Positions 22,377 to 34,979 of a stretch of 64,000 nucleotides of DNA are shown here, piece after piece (the first letter of the stretch is position 1; each line of letters opens with the position of its first letter). The stretch comes from Tricholoma matsutake (lineage: Eukaryota; Basidiomycota; Agaricomycetes; Agaricales; Tricholomataceae): contig AP026550.1 in the NCBI GenBank assembly GCA_026075535.2, positions 6,076,001 through 6,140,000 on the forward strand, read 5' to 3'. The notes beneath the pieces are model-generated. The model worked only from the letters and a program-made list of their open reading frames with translations. It had not been told where the DNA came from and did no database searches. The position numbers and the translations under genes were made by a program.

Positions 22377-23617
22377 TTACCACGGACACCTTCTGACCAT
22401 TATCTTCTCGTTCGTCCTCCACACCCATATCGTTGTTTTCATATCCAATGCAATCTCGCCAGTCACTTCTTCATCTGTTTCTTCGTCATCGGTAGTCTTT
22501 TCTTCATTGTTGTCATATTCAAAATCTTCTCGTTCCTCGCTCTCTGTCTTGTTCTTTGGCAGGTCAATAAAGAACGAACTCCATGCGACACTTCTAATGG
22601 ACTTCAGCTGGAGTGCTAGAGCAGCACTCGCGGATATTTCGCGCATCCGTACATCTTCCACTGCCGATGTGAAACATGTTGAACACCGACCCGACCCATC
22701 CACTATTCCTCCATTCTCTTCGTCGCCGAGGGAATGAGCGATATGCGAATACAAGAGCTGATCGTCGGAGAGAAAGATGCCTAGATGTAGGTGAGTGAGG
22801 TATACCAAGGGCTTCAGTGCACTGGCGAAGTCATCCTTTTTATCGTCCGCATATCTGACGTCAGCGTTTGGTGTTACTTAGATATGACTTACAGCCAACT
22901 GTTGGACGTCAATATAGTTATCGGGTATGGGTGAATGTATCGTACAGCCTAAGCTGTCTTCGAAGCAGGTCCAGCAGCAACTGAATTCCAGGCGTTCTGT
23001 GCAGCTCAGATACAGATCCGTAAGGCGAGGGAAGCTGCTCGCAATCAATTGCAACAAAAGCGCATCGATGCGAGGAAGACTGGATAGTGTCAGGGAAGTC
23101 AAGCTTGCGGAGGCGCCAAATTCAAGAAATGCAAGCAAAATCTTTAGACGTGGGTGCTGAGTCGAAAGGCCTTCCTGCGCCAAGTCAATGGAAAGGTATT
23201 GCAAGTGCGTCAGTAAGCATAGGGCCTTAGGTTTGTAGGAAAGTATTTTTGACGATGCGCAGAGTGATCTGGAGTTGATATATGCGCGCATGCATATATC
23301 TAGTCACTCTTTCGGACTCTCTTGAACGGATGCGCATACACGCACCTAACCCAGATAAAAGCTCCCTTTCCGCCCCTCGAGACTTCCCTTGCGTCTTGCG
23401 CTCTCAACATCCTGGATATTGCTTCCCAATGCCCCTTGGTCTCTGGCGTGATCTCGCGAAAATAATGGCGCAGGGCGAACTGGCGGAATGTCATCGACGC
23501 AAGGGTAACAGAAGCGATCGAGTGGAACTGAGGAGTTGTGGATTCCGTTGCCGAAGACATCAGTGCAAGCTTCAAGATATGGTCAATAATTTCAATCGGA
23601 ACGCAGGGAGATGCCAT
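22377..23617 (-). CDS. F-box / leucine-rich-repeat-like protein
   Basis: Exon 1 (23617-23346) starts MASPCVPIEIIDHILKLAL, a clear F-box-like helix pair. Exon 2 (23268-22893) has leucine-rich segments (LTHLQYLSIDLAQEG, LTSLTLSSLPRIDALLLQLI, FPRLTDLYLSCTERL). Exon 3 (from about 22854 to 22377) continues LKPLVYLTHLHLGIFLS and ends in an acidic tail (KTTDDEETDEEVTGE). Proteins of this layout are common in mushrooms and would bring substrates to an SCF ubiquitin ligase. The exon 2 to 3 junction is not solved. The GTAAGT at 22892 is good, but the nearest acceptor makes a 38-nt intron and leaves the wrong phase. Either an indel or an unrecognised small exon lies here. Confidence 0.7.
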
Positions 23618-24982
23618 TGTCATGTTCAGTTCGCCATCGTTGGGCCTCCGCACACTTGACGCAGATCGTAAACGAGGGACTACTTGGAGCATGGGTGTTA
23701 GCTAGTGTGTCCAGGGCGTCTGTGCTCTTTTTCTTATGTTATATAACTGTGGACGGTGGTAGAGCAAACGACGCCGTACGCGATATCGATGGGACGCGTC
23801 AATAAATGGATCACGTGATCGCGGCAGATGCGTTGCTCAATGCACGTGGGTCTAGCGTAGTGGGCCATGCCCATGTTTAGTGTCCCGGGCCATGCCCATG
23901 TTTCTGGTCTGGCTCAACAGAGGTTTGGGAGGGGGGTGTCCTGGAATATCTCATCGTGAACAACCTCCGGCAGATAATTTGCGACTCTTGGGGTCTCGAC
24001 CAGCCCTCCGAGTCCTCACACCATTCGCTTCCTTACGTCCAGGCGAGAAAGTTTTGCTAGCAGGCCAAACGATCGCCTTGAAGAACGGCCGGATCTTTGA
24101 GCAATTGCTGCTATAAGGTTTTATGAACGACACTTACTTCAGCTTTCGGATGATATCCTCGACTGTGGCTTTTCCGAGTGTACATTCTACCGTATCCTCA
24201 AGCTTTGGCACGAAACTGGTGATATGATCAACCCAGCCAGAAGCCTTCGTGGTCGATTTCGGATTCGCCGTCATCAATAGAGAACTCATGGCCATCAAAT
24301 ATAGCAGGCAGGACGGGGCTGAGCGGTGGCGTGGTTGCTGTTATCGCGACCGACTGTGTGACGCGAATCATCAAATTTTTGACAAGTAGACAAATCTGTA
24401 TTTGTTTCACAAAATTGGGTACTGCCATTGTTTATGCAAACCGGCTGTAAGTGGCGGTCAAAGGAGGACGATTATCCGCGGATTATGTCGGACCACGATG
24501 TTTGGGACACGGATACATCGCGATTAGCTCAATAATCGTCACGGTCAAGGTGGTTCGGATTATCGTCACAATTTTTTGTACATAACTGGAGGGGTACAAT
24601 TGAACGTTGAATTACAGTACCTGGATACTTTAATGCTTGTCAAGCTCATCAAGCTCGCCCCATAGATCACTTTCACCAAGATTCCACTCGTCTGGTCTGC
24701 CGGCCAGTTGTCCTTGAATATTTCGTTGTTCCGGTGGGAAAATGGTAGCACCTAAGTACATAGCACCAACGTTACCATAGACTGTCATTTGATTGCTTGG
24801 GCATCAGAGATTGACATAATGATGCACCAACCCAACAGAGCAAACACGAGGTGGGGAAGAGGTATCCGGTCGCATAAATTTTAGTTCCGCATATATTGCG
24901 ATGTAGAGAATGCATATTATGTAGACGTCGGGAGACTCGACGCCAGAAGGGTTCAAATTTATATACAGAATGTCTTGAGGCA
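23618..24982. other. Intergenic, with unassigned small ORFs
   Basis: Minus-strand ORF 24228-24428 ends next to another open frame (about 24140-24240) that reads WVDHITSFVPKLEDTVECTL and AEDIIRKLK-like sequence. Together they may be a small decayed or spliced gene that I cannot identify. Direct copies of the short phrase gggccatgcccatgttt occur at about 23862 and 23889. Nothing else is supported. Confidence 0.35.
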
Positions 24983-27900
24983 TTAGTGTTCGTGACTCTC
25001 CGAAGATTGCGAACTGTCACTCAGCAGCCAGGAGTTGCTACCTTTACCGGCAGCATACCTGGACTTGGTATTCCTACTTGCAGGCGGCTGCTTTGAAGGA
25101 TCCACACTGACAAAGGTGTTTGCCATGAGCACTAACAAAAGCCAGGAAACACATTCAAACTCACTCTGACGTGTTTCCGCTTCCTCTCCTTCGCCCACGA
25201 GCCGCCATCAAAGGAAGAAAGGACGACTCAGTGGCAGATGGTGTCCGTGAAGGATACGAACGGCCAGGAGGTCTCGGGGTCTCCTCCAGCTCGTCGTCAT
25301 GTTCTACTGACTTTGCCACAGGCGTCCCCAGCGATATCACCGACTCAACAGAATCATCCTCAGTATCGTCCGCCTCGGGTATTGGTTCATGTAGTGGCCT
25401 CTTAGTGGTCACCTTCGTCACCCTGCCTGCAGTTTTGCCGTCTTGCCTCCTCACCTCGTGGTCCGTAGAGCAAAGATCCAGAAATGTGGAGCCACTGGAG
25501 ACTGCTACCGTAAGCCTTGTCCTCTTCTCGGTGTCCGACTCGATGTCAGTCTGCTGTTCTAGATCGCTCGCAGTGGGCGAATGTCTCGACGGTTTGCGCT
25601 TCGTTCTTAGCTCTAGTGGCACATCTGTCTCCGCCACGTCCCAATCGATATCTTCTTCCCTGCTTTGTGATCGACGCGGCGCTATATCGTTAGTCAAGAC
25701 ACTAGCGCTGCTAGAGGTCTTGCCCAGCGGCCTTGGTTTCGGTCGCGGAATTATGACGGGTGGAGGGGTGACCTCCTTCGCCTTGCCCTTGCCCTTCTTC
25801 TGTAAACCTGGTTGTTTCTTCCCTCTCAAAACTGGCCTCGTCAGCTTCCCATCCATGTCGGACACTACTTCCAACCCTCCCATCTCCATTTCTATTCCTC
25901 CGTCTCCTTCTCCCTCTTCCTCCTCCAACTCCTTCCGCCTCTTCCTCGCTCTCTCCATAACGATGCGATCCGCAACCCCCATCTCCTCATCAACGTCTTC
26001 CTTCCGACCTTTCCGTCCGTTGCCCCTTCCACTACCACCAACATCCCATTCTCCTCCATCCTCCGGAAACATGGCCACGCCGTAATTCGCGCTCTCCCTC
26101 AAAATACGCACGGCAGTCTCCATCCCCTCCTCTCCCTCCAAGCTCTGATCTTCCATAATAAGGCGCACTCCCACCTCGGGTACAAGAATTCGTTGGATAA
26201 ACTCGTTCATTGTTAGTGGTGAAATTAGGTTGGGATCAATAGATGCAGGGGGGAAAAGGTCATAAAGTGTTTGGTGTATGATAACAAAGCCCAATTCACC
26301 ATAACTAAAAATTTCAGGATCAGCTAACGAGAATCATAATGATTGGCATTGTGGAGAACTTACTAGCCAGGCTGCGTCTTCTCAAAACTTGCGAATTGGC
26401 CCCTCACACCTGCAACAGCTCTAGACCCCTTCTTCTTCACCTCCGCCATCACCTCCCTCCAAAACACGCAGCTCGACCTCGAACTTCGCGCTCCCTTCTT
26501 CATTTCTCTACAACTCTTCTCCTCGTCCTCGGTAAAAAAAAAACTACCCTCGTCCTCTTCTTCACCATCTGGTAAAACTTCCTCCGCATCATCAATCAAA
26601 GCTCGCAACCTTATCTTCATCCTATCCACCCTCTCCCCTAGCTTCGTCCATTCAATCATCTTCGGCCACCCCTTCTGTTCAGCCTCTGGTAGAATCTGAC
26701 TCTCAAAGCGGTGGCGCTGGCACACAGAAATAAAAACAGCGAAGGGGGCTTTGCGCCCGAGCGGGTTCGTAGGTCGAGGGTCTGGAGACGATTTTTTAGC
26801 CGTAGCAGCAAAGAGACGCATCAGCAGCGAAGTGGGAGAGGACGGCAACGGTAAGTCACAGTACGGACAGAGTGTCCGTGGGTCAGTAGAAGGTGAGATC
26901 ATTACTGAGAACAAGAACGCGTTATAATAAGAGTATATAGAACCAAGAGAGACATACGAGTATCGTCGTCCTCATCATAAGCGTAGTCATCCAATGGAAT
27001 TAATTCTCTGCCCAAACATTGAGATCGAGAAGTATAAGAGAAAAAGACAATAAGACGCACATATTTTCATTCCTCTTATTCTTCCTGGTTCGTTTCCTTT
27101 TCTGTTCATTATCGCTACCATCCGAGAAGGACCTCTTCCCCAGTCTAGATGGTCCAGCTGCCGGAAGGATATCCGGTGATCCGATACTATTAAGCACCTG
27201 CGTGCTCATAGGAAATGGCTGAGCTTTAGGTCGATCGCTTGAACTCTGCAATTCCTTGATATCGCTGCCGCGATCTTCCAATTCATATCTATATCTCGAA
27301 CGGCTCTTTTGGTTTGATTCAGGCTTGTCCGACAACTCATTTGCACTGATAGCAAGTGATGATAGAGGGGAAAGCGCAGGGAAAGCGCTCGCATCCTTCA
27401 TCTTCTTCCATGTCGCTGTCTTAGGAGTCGTAGGCAATACTTGAGTAATAGGGCCCTTCCTCTTCGGATCCTGATGTGAAAGCTTCTTCTTTGCGGTCCC
27501 GTATTTCTCTTGAGACGCGAGGGGCGTCGAAGACTGAAACTTCGATAGTCTTGCTGGAGAAGCTACCGGCGAGAGTTGTGGGAACGCTGCTGCTGTCAAT
27601 TTTGTTACCCGAGGAGGCGACTGAGGCGTCTTGACCGGGCTGACATTCTCAGACTCAGGCGGCGAAAGTGGGAATGGCCTAGGTTCAGAGATCGTGTGTC
27701 GCCATGCAGGGGACAGGGGGACATCGTTGTCCGTATCAGGAAAGGACTGTTGCTTGTCCCGTGAGGATGCTACATGACGCAGAGGGCGAGGTTTTGGTCG
27801 AGTTTTCTCCGTTGTAGTACGATCCTGCGGTGGATTGGAGGAATGGGCTAACGGCATACGTCGGCTAGGGGTAGGGGTGTTGTTGTGGATAGAACGTGAA

Positions 27901-28583
27901 GCATGGTTATCAGCGCGATCGAAGGAGGGCTGGTTGATTTTTTTCTGAGGCATACTGCTTCCGCTAAACGAACCAGCAAGTAAATCACGATTGGCCATAT
28001 GCTCCTTCAGAATCGGCAAAGTGGACGAAGACGCGTTGGATGGCATTGGATCAGCTGCACCATCCGTAGTCTTCTTGTTCTTGTTGAACTTCAGACTTTT
28101 CAAGAGTTCCGTCTTGGACTTGAACTTCTGGTCATATGGGTGAAACCTCCCTTTATCATCCACATATCCATCTTTATGCTCCTTCAGCTTCCCTTTCGAA
28201 TTCTTCCGCACAGGTGGTCTAGTATCAGAACCGCTGTCATATTGTGAGGATGACAAGCAGTCCAACTCATCCCCACTGTCAGAGTGGTCGATGTCGTGTA
28301 ATGCTGAAGCCTGTATTTGTGGTCGCCTCCCAGTAGCTCTAGCCTTCCCTTTGTTTCCTAAAGCATCTCCTTTGACGAAACCAGATCCCAGATCCTCGAC
28401 AGCTTGACCCTTTCGTCGCGTCGGATGGCCACCATTTTTTGAGATTGGCGCTAGAGGGCGAACTTGCAATCGTCGTCCTTCGTGGTCAAACACATCTACA
28501 CCTCTTATTTCGGCGTCTGCGAAGAGACTTTCCATAGGTGCATGTGGTGTAAATGAATTAAATGGAACGCGTTTAGAATCCAC
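24983..28583 (-). CDS. RTC4-like domain protein
   Basis: Five exons (28583-27061, 27007-26958, 26904-26364, 26304-25165, 25106-24983) give 1125 residues with all phases consistent. The first 520 residues are disordered, Ser/Pro/Lys-rich, with basic clusters near the end (KRKRTRKNKR) suitable as nuclear signals. Then comes CPYCDLPLP (near residue 533), a zinc-ribbon-like CxxC, and the RTC4 core: FISVCQRHRFES, WPKMIEW, YYGELGFVIIHQTLYDLFPP and MNEFIQRILVPEVGVRLIMED. A long charged tail follows. Yeast Rtc4 was named from a telomere-capping screen; its biochemical activity is unknown, so only a nuclear role is suggested. The protein is about three times longer than the yeast one because of both flanks. 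A second stop-to-stop ORF on the opposite strand (25171-26085) is antisense shadow. Confidence 0.88.
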
Positions 28584-29379
28584 ACAAGCTTAACACGTGA
28601 CCGTCTCCCTTGACATTATCTAAATGCCACTTTTGGAAATGCTGACATAACACAGAATTGCGTCCACTATTCGAGGGTGTATAATAATGTTTCGACAATG
28701 TATATACAGAATCAAGAGTATTATAATGATGAATGAAGCGACTATGTGAAAGAAATTAGTGGTAATGAGCGTACCGAATCCCTATATGCACCACCTCATT
28801 CAACTTCTCAACTGGTAGTAGGTACATTAAGAAGAGTCTACAAATCTCGTATCATCTCTCGATATTCTTCCTGGACTATGCCTCTGTGCTTCAGATGTCG
28901 CTCATTGGGTATTGACTTGCCTTTTTTGAGAACTTTTGAAACTGCACACTGTTTTTGCTGTGGTACTCGAGTAGCTCTTGCACGCGACGCGTTATATATT
29001 TGGGCCTTTTCAGCGCAAAGAAGATCACGGGTAGTCTTGGCATGTAAATACTTCCCATGCTTTGTTTCGATATTTACGCGCATTGTCGTCTAGCCAGTGC
29101 CGATATTGGTGAGGATCGCGGATCCTGGTTTTCACGGTCCAGCGTGTTGATCCTCCGTAAGTTATTTTGGCTCGCTCGCTGCTGGGGACTACGTCGGACC
29201 ATCCCCAGCAAGAGTGAGTATAAGAGTCAAAAAAAACACGACGCGCTAAATTAGGGCTGACCGATCGTGTCGAGTTTCCTTTTCAGGACACACATTTGTA
29301 GGCGTAGTTTGACATTCACACCACGGTTTTGCCTCAAACAAATCGTATGATCAACTAGTCTCGTTCCCGACGTTACTTA
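28584..29379. other. Flank of TIR element; one unassigned basic ORF
   Basis: Minus-strand ORF 28838-29083 (81 residues) is strongly basic (KHGKYLHAKTTRDLL, ARATRVPQQKQCAV, LKKGKSIPNERHLKHRG) and looks protein-like, perhaps a relic of a mobile-element protein. I cannot name it and see no exons around it. The rest shows no gene. Confidence 0.35.
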
Positions 29380-29431
29380 TAACGTCTGGTGCACTTTGGT
29401 TGTAAGGGGTGGGCTCAGGTCACATTGTGAC
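29380..29431 (+). repeat. Left terminal inverted repeat
   Basis: Pairs with 34930-34979. Shared core: taacgtctggtgca, then a diverged 12 bases, then ggggtgggctcaggtcacat. Confidence 0.85.
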
Positions 29432-29652
29432 AAAAATGTTGAAATCCATCATTTTCTTCCTCCATTGAGGTGTCTTGACGTTTGACGTTGTCCTGCCTAC
29501 TGGACGTGAATTGCTATTCTTGGAGCCCGACGTCATGTGATGGCATCTCAAGAAGCGCGCTTCGCATCATATAAGGCCGACATTGAACGATCCATGCGCA
29601 ATCTCGGGAAGAAGCCTTCAAAACGCGAGGCTACCAATCTGCAGCCACGCGC

Positions 29653-32168
29653 ATGAAGTTGCGTGCAGAATTCACCAAGAGGAATGAGGGACTAGTTGCA
29701 TATGATTGGCAGATAGATGTGTCGGAGGCACTCTTGCTTGGTTTGGATTGCTCAGTCATAGCTGGGACAGGAGCAGGGAAGATGATGCCGTTTGTAATGC
29801 CCTTGTTTGTTGAGTCTGACAAAATTATGATTATAATATCACCACTCAATGCCTTGGAGGAAGATCAGGTACTACATGTTCCCTTCAGAAGAAAACAATA
29901 GTCACATTTAATACAACACTACAGGCAAACCGGTTTAAAAAAAATGGGACTATCTGCAGTTGCCATCAATGGTGATACTTATAATAACGAGATTCACAAG
30001 GTACTAGTATTCAAGTTGTGTTGTGTATAATGCTGAAAACAATATGATTGAAGGAACTAGAAAAACTTTTGCACTGTGTCGTTATCACATCACCTGAATT
30101 GTGCCTTGAGCATGACCGCTTTTGCCAACTCCTGAACTCGTCAAAATTTGCAGAGAAGATTGGCGCTATCATCATTGATGAGGCGCACTGCATCTCTCAA
30201 TGGGGAGACAAGTTTCGAGCACTTTATGCTGAACTGGGTACACTGCGAGCCTTTGTGCCCCACAAAGTCCCATTTTTTATCACATCAGCTACACTCCCCC
30301 CTCTGGTTCTCGCTCAGGTTCACGCTACTGTACACATGCAGGCGGAAACATCATACCATGTCAATCTTGGTATGGACAGGCCAAACATCGCCTGGTTCAT
30401 AAGGCGAATGGCAGGCGCAAAGAAAGATTTTGAATCTTTAGCATTTCTTATTCCTCATGCAACAGATAACGGGCTTGCAGAGCTTGTTCAGACCATGGTG
30501 TTCTTTGATGACATTAATGTTGCACTTGAGGCATTAAAATGGATCCGGAATCAACTGCCTCCTCATTTGCGTGGTCAAGTAGCAGTGTACAACTCACAGC
30601 GCAGTAAGCGCGCCAAAGATCGCGTCTTACAAGACTATTGGAGGAGCCGGATCAAGATTTTATTTACTACTGAGGCTGCAGGCATGGTGGGTTGTCTATA
30701 AACATGTCGTGGCAATGAAACCTGACTGTATTTACTACCCAGGGTTGCGACTTACCTCATGTCGAACAAGTTGTTCAATTCATGGTCCCAAAATCAATGT
30801 CGATATGGATGCAGCGAGCTGGGCATGGGGGCTGAAGTCCTCAAATGCATGCTCGGGCTATTTTACTGGTACAACCAAGTGTTTTTCAAGCGATCAAGCC
30901 AGGGAAAGGGGTAGAACCTGAGGATAGTGAAATAAAGTATCGGAAAGATGTTGAGGAAGGGTTACGAGAATGGATCGAGACAAGCGATTGTCGACGTGAT
31001 ACTTCTGCTGTATACTTCAATGATGGTGTACCACGAAAAGGTACGTAGGTAGCACTCACTATTCTGATGATGCTCACACTGAATACTTTGCATAGAGACC
31101 ACTGGGATCTGTTGTGATAACTGTCTCCGCAAGTCAGATTCTGACCATCCACTGCTTGCAATGTCTATAGCCGCCATCACTCTCAAGCGTCCGATCTCTC
31201 CAAGCAGTGATACTGAAGACTCACCTCGGCAAGAGGCAGATGAGGATGGTAAGTGGCAAATGGCTGAAGGGGCCAGAGTTGCGAATCATCGAGATAGCCA
31301 TCTTAAAGGGGCTCAGGAGTTGCTGGAGAAGTGGCGCATAGAAATGTGGTTGGATCAGTACCGTAGGTGGCCGTGGGGTCATCACTCCTTCTTGTCCGAT
31401 GTCTTGATCACCTCATTTGCTACAAAAGCTCGTTTCAGTTTGACAGAAGACCTGATTGACGCTGGATGGAGCCCAACCCATGCACAAAAACATGGACAGG
31501 AGCTTTTGGGAATTTTGAAAGTGTATGACAATGAATTCTATCGAGCACGGGAGGGAGAGAAACTCAGAAAGGCAGAGAGAAAAAAGCAGGAGACAGTCGA
31601 GTGAAAAGCCACCAAGCAAGCTGCAAAACATGAAGCTGCAAAAGCTGAAAGTGCCCGGAAATGAGCAGAACGTGCCACACAACCAAAGAAGCCATGGCCG
31701 TCACGAGCGAAGAAGGCACCCAAGACTCCGATCACGGGCATGTTAATAGAATCAACACTCTACCTCAACTCACCTCCATCCATCTCTACTATTGCTCCAT
31801 CAACAGCTCATCCAGGTCTCGAGAACATTCCTCCACACCTTTCCTTACTGCAACCTCGGACTCCACAAATATCTGCTTGTTTTCGGCGGCACTATCTCCC
31901 ACCAGTGTATATGCCTAGTTCAACAACCAATCACTCTGTTCCTTTCACTCCTCCCCAGTCTTATGCAACTTCGCCACACTTTCCATCAACACCACTTCAT
32001 TATGCTTACCCGGTGCCTACAAATCTGATACCAGTCATGGGGCTAACCCCTGCACACTTCTTATGCCCTACAACACCTCACCCAAGTACTTCTGCAGAAC
32101 TGGGTACAGTGTCCCTCTCCTGGGCCAGATCTATGTCCGAGAACTTGAATCCAATTTATCGTACCTAG
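29653..32168 (+). pseudogene. RecQ-like ATP-dependent helicase of the TIR element
   Basis: Exons 29653-29868, 29925-30000, 30054-30686, 30743-31040 and 31096-32168 read through the RecQ motifs in order. These are Walker A (GTGAGK), motif Ia (ISPLNALEEDQ), motif II IIIDEAHCISQWG (the DEAH plus CISQWG of RecQ), motif III TSAT, and motif V/VI GCDLPHVEQVVQF and WMQRAGHGG. Then come zinc-type cysteines (CCDNC) and a Lys/Ala-rich tail. Lesions: the Walker A Thr/Ser is replaced by Met (GKM); a run of eight A at 29937-29944 shifts the frame by one base; TGA stops occur at 30833, 31602 and 31662, each where the frame otherwise continues. Intact members would unwind DNA, perhaps during element replication or repair of excision gaps. 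The true start is unclear; an upstream ATG frame at 29538 ends at 29654. Confidence 0.8.
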
Positions 32169-32188
32169 CTGGTTGTATAGTTTTAATT

Positions 32189-34856
32189 TTACGTCAATAA
32201 TGATTCTAATTCCTGCTCTGAACTCCAATCCTCAGCTGTGGAACGAGGGTGTGATCGATGACTGAACCACTCGTTTATTGTTCCAAGCCGCTCTAGATTA
32301 TCTGCACCAACTGATATAAAATCATTCGACTTATCTGTGCTTACCTTAATCTTTCGACCAGCAATTTGAAGATGTAATTCAGAGTCAGTGTATTGTGTTG
32401 CAATAGTCCGTACATCCCTTTCCTTATCAGGTGCCCCATGTTGGGCACCTCGAGAAACTGTTTTAAATTGTTTTTCAACATGCCGTTGTACAGCTCGTAA
32501 TGTTGGAATTGCTGGTGAAATCTTGTGCATATATGCCATCTTCACACCCGGGCCCATGGAATGATAGTTGACTTTGATGTCGGCGATGTTTTCTTCCTGT
32601 CCTAGGTCAAATGCAAGCCACGAGTTGTCTTTTCCAGCTTGATTCATCACCCAACACCATTCACAAATATATTTACTATCAACGGTGATTGACGGTAAGC
32701 AGTAATTCAGGACCCAGATAAAATTAAAAAAACTAACTAAACATCATCAGGCCATTCCCGATGGAGCCCTTGGAGCAATTCAAGAATATCGATGGTGTAC
32801 TTGGGGTTGCCACCTCCTGCAAAACGAAAGAGGAGAATAGGGAGTAAGTCTTCCATGTGGCCAACATCTCCATGCTTGATCGCAGCCCGCAATTCAAGAT
32901 AGGGAAGCACATCCATATTCCACATTGTCCACTGTCATTTGAATTGATCTTGTTTCTCAATGGGAAGGTTGTCCATCTGCACCAGCGCTTCCCGGTATCC
33001 ATGCTCACGTATAAGCTTTGTAGCAAGACTGCAGAGCTGTTGCGGTGACTTCTTCTTCAGCTCGGCCATTGATTTTACACCTCCAACTACAAGCCAGCTT
33101 GATCGAAAATGTGCTTCACTAATGTGATGGATCACTTCGTCAAGATGATGCCAGAACGGGCCCTTTGTAGATTGTAATACAAGGCCTTTGCGTTTCAAAA
33201 CATCAAAGGCCTGCTGCATCCCACCGATGCCCACAGATGTTCCAAGATATTGCTTGTGCAGGGAGTTTTCAAATGCCATTACAAGATGAAACCATCCGAA
33301 AACAGGGATCATGTAGTCCATGCGGTCAAATGAATCAAAATCTTCATGGCGATACTTCCAGAGTCCTCGTAACCGTTCAACAGTCAGCTGATCCCCCATC
33401 CAAGCAATAACACATTCTAAACCAGTTCGAATCTCCTCTTCCTCTGTGTGAAGGTGAAGCTGGTGGAATAACTCTGCTTTCACCTTGAGAGTACCATCAT
33501 AGCTCGCCTCCTCCAGCTCAGAAGTGCCAAGAATAAATTCTTGAGTAACATTATCAGGCCCAGAACATAATTTGTTGACAGTGGGTGGGGGATAAAAAGA
33601 TTCGCTATCATGGTATAGATAGTCTGAAAATTCTGGGGAATCAAGGAGAACACGGAGAATGCGATAAATATACTGAGCTTCCATGCGCTTGTCCATGATG
33701 TCATTGCCATAGAGGACATCTTCAACCGGGAAAATTTGGCCACAATTCTTTGTGCGATGCTTTTGTAAGAGTCGGTTGGTGTCAAGAGGCAAAGCAGCTT
33801 TGTCAGGAAAAACCCATACTGTTGCTGCACATCCACTGACAAAATGACTTTGGTTGTGGAGCCATTGAGAAAATACTCGAAGTGGTAAGTTGATGTTGTC
33901 ATGTGATATAGTCCATGGCTTCTTTTGAACTGCCGCTTGGACCTCTTTCATCTTGAGGTTGGAAAGTGTACCATAAGCATCTGCAGCCCACTTGTGGCTC
34001 ATGGTGATGCCTAGCGCATGTATAGCATCAAATGCCCATGCTGAGAGGCCACATGCTTTAAGATATATTGCCCAAAGTTTTGGTAATCGACCGCGTCAAT
34101 GAGAACGAGTGTACTGCACTTGTGATACCATGTTTAGAATGACCTAGGTAAGAATTTGTAAGTTTTAACTTATGGTCAAAAAAAAACTGTTCGTACCATG
34201 TCTGGGTCCTTATGTTTGTTCCGCAGCTCTTGCTTCTCACTATATGCGGCGCGTTGTAGAAGCTGCCAGAGTACAGGTGCATCTCGAATGATTTTGGCTT
34301 TGAGCTTCTTGAAGTCCAACTTTGTCAGGTGCTCTTCAGACAGATCTTTGGGTGGTGATAGAAATAATGGTGCTGAGCATTTCATTTCCTTATCTATAAG
34401 CTCACTAACACACTCTATCGCAAACTCTTGGAGGGTGCGTCGGGCACCAGCTGGCCTTTTCCCCTTCTTTTGATTGGGACTTCTTGGGGGGTTGTACCAG
34501 CACCGTAAAATCTGTGGAAGCTCTATGCTGACCATAAGACTTGTCCTTGCATATTGGACCTCGGGATCAGAATGACAGCCAGGATTACCCCAGCTCAAAG
34601 CTTCAAGAAAGATCGGCAGATTTATTTTCTGCTGTTTCATGAAGGAAAGTGTATTCTTGACTTTCAATGCGATATCTTCATCAGCCAGTCTCTGCTTCGT
34701 GTTGAAGGTATGCTGCAGGGGTATCGGTTCTCCAACTTCTTCCTCGTCATTGGATATGTCTTTTGCACAGTTGTCAGGTTCATCGTCTACATGTTCCAAC
34801 AAGTGATCGACCTCATTGTCAGAGTCATCATAAAAGAACAATTCATCGTCTATCAT
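32189..34856 (-). pseudogene. DUF6589 protein (candidate transposase) of the TIR element
   Basis: Starts MIDDELFFYDDSDNEVDHLL at 34856, has an intron near 34197-34150, and runs to 32189 with a further intron between about 32737 and 32690. I recognise the DUF6589 family of Agaricomycetes from GLTMSHKW-like text, HDNINLPLRVFSQWLHNQSH, GDQLTVERLRGLWKYRHEDF, YMIPVFGWFHL, HKQYLGTSVGIGG and KQFKTVSRGAQH. Aspartates at about 33900 (HDNIN) and 33393 (GDQLT) and a glutamate near 33117 (HISEAHF) are spaced like a DDE nuclease triad; this is my inference. TGA stops at 34098 and 32937 (minus strand) interrupt an otherwise continuous frame, both at expected Arg positions. No frameshift was seen. Confidence 0.75.
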
Positions 34857-34929
34857 CTACGTCAAACACGATTAGATTACATCGTCACTCATTTCCATAT
34901 CAGATATTGTTACATTGAGTTACTTCCAT

Positions 34930-34979
34930 GACGATGTGACCTGAGCCCACCCCTCACTACCAGAATGCACCAGACGTTA
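34930..34979 (-). repeat. Right terminal inverted repeat
   Basis: Inverted partner of 29380-29431; see that entry. Confidence 0.85.

Larger units (their letters stand above)
29380..34979. mobile_element. 5.6-kb TIR DNA element carrying RecQ-like helicase and DUF6589 genes
   Basis: The two ends are inverted copies of each other: 29380-29431 reads taacgtctggtgca.. and the complement of 34930-34979 begins identically and stays alike for about 45 of 50 bases. Between them lie two convergent genes and little else: a RecQ-like helicase (29653-32168, +) and a DUF6589 protein (32189-34856, -), separated by about 20 nt. Both have in-frame TGA stops, so this copy is dead but recent. No clear target-site duplication is visible at the edges. 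The DUF6589 protein is the likely transposase by elimination and by D/D/E-like residues. Confidence 0.75.

Noticed and set aside
23862..23905. Direct repeat of gggccatgcccatgttt as a target duplication
   Set aside because: The copies are only about 27 bases apart with no element between; a local tandem duplication is simpler.
25171..26085. 304-residue plus-strand ORF
   Set aside because: Lies exactly antisense to the large RTC4 exon, is Ser/Pro-rich as expected from complementing Glu/Arg-rich codons, and has no independent support.
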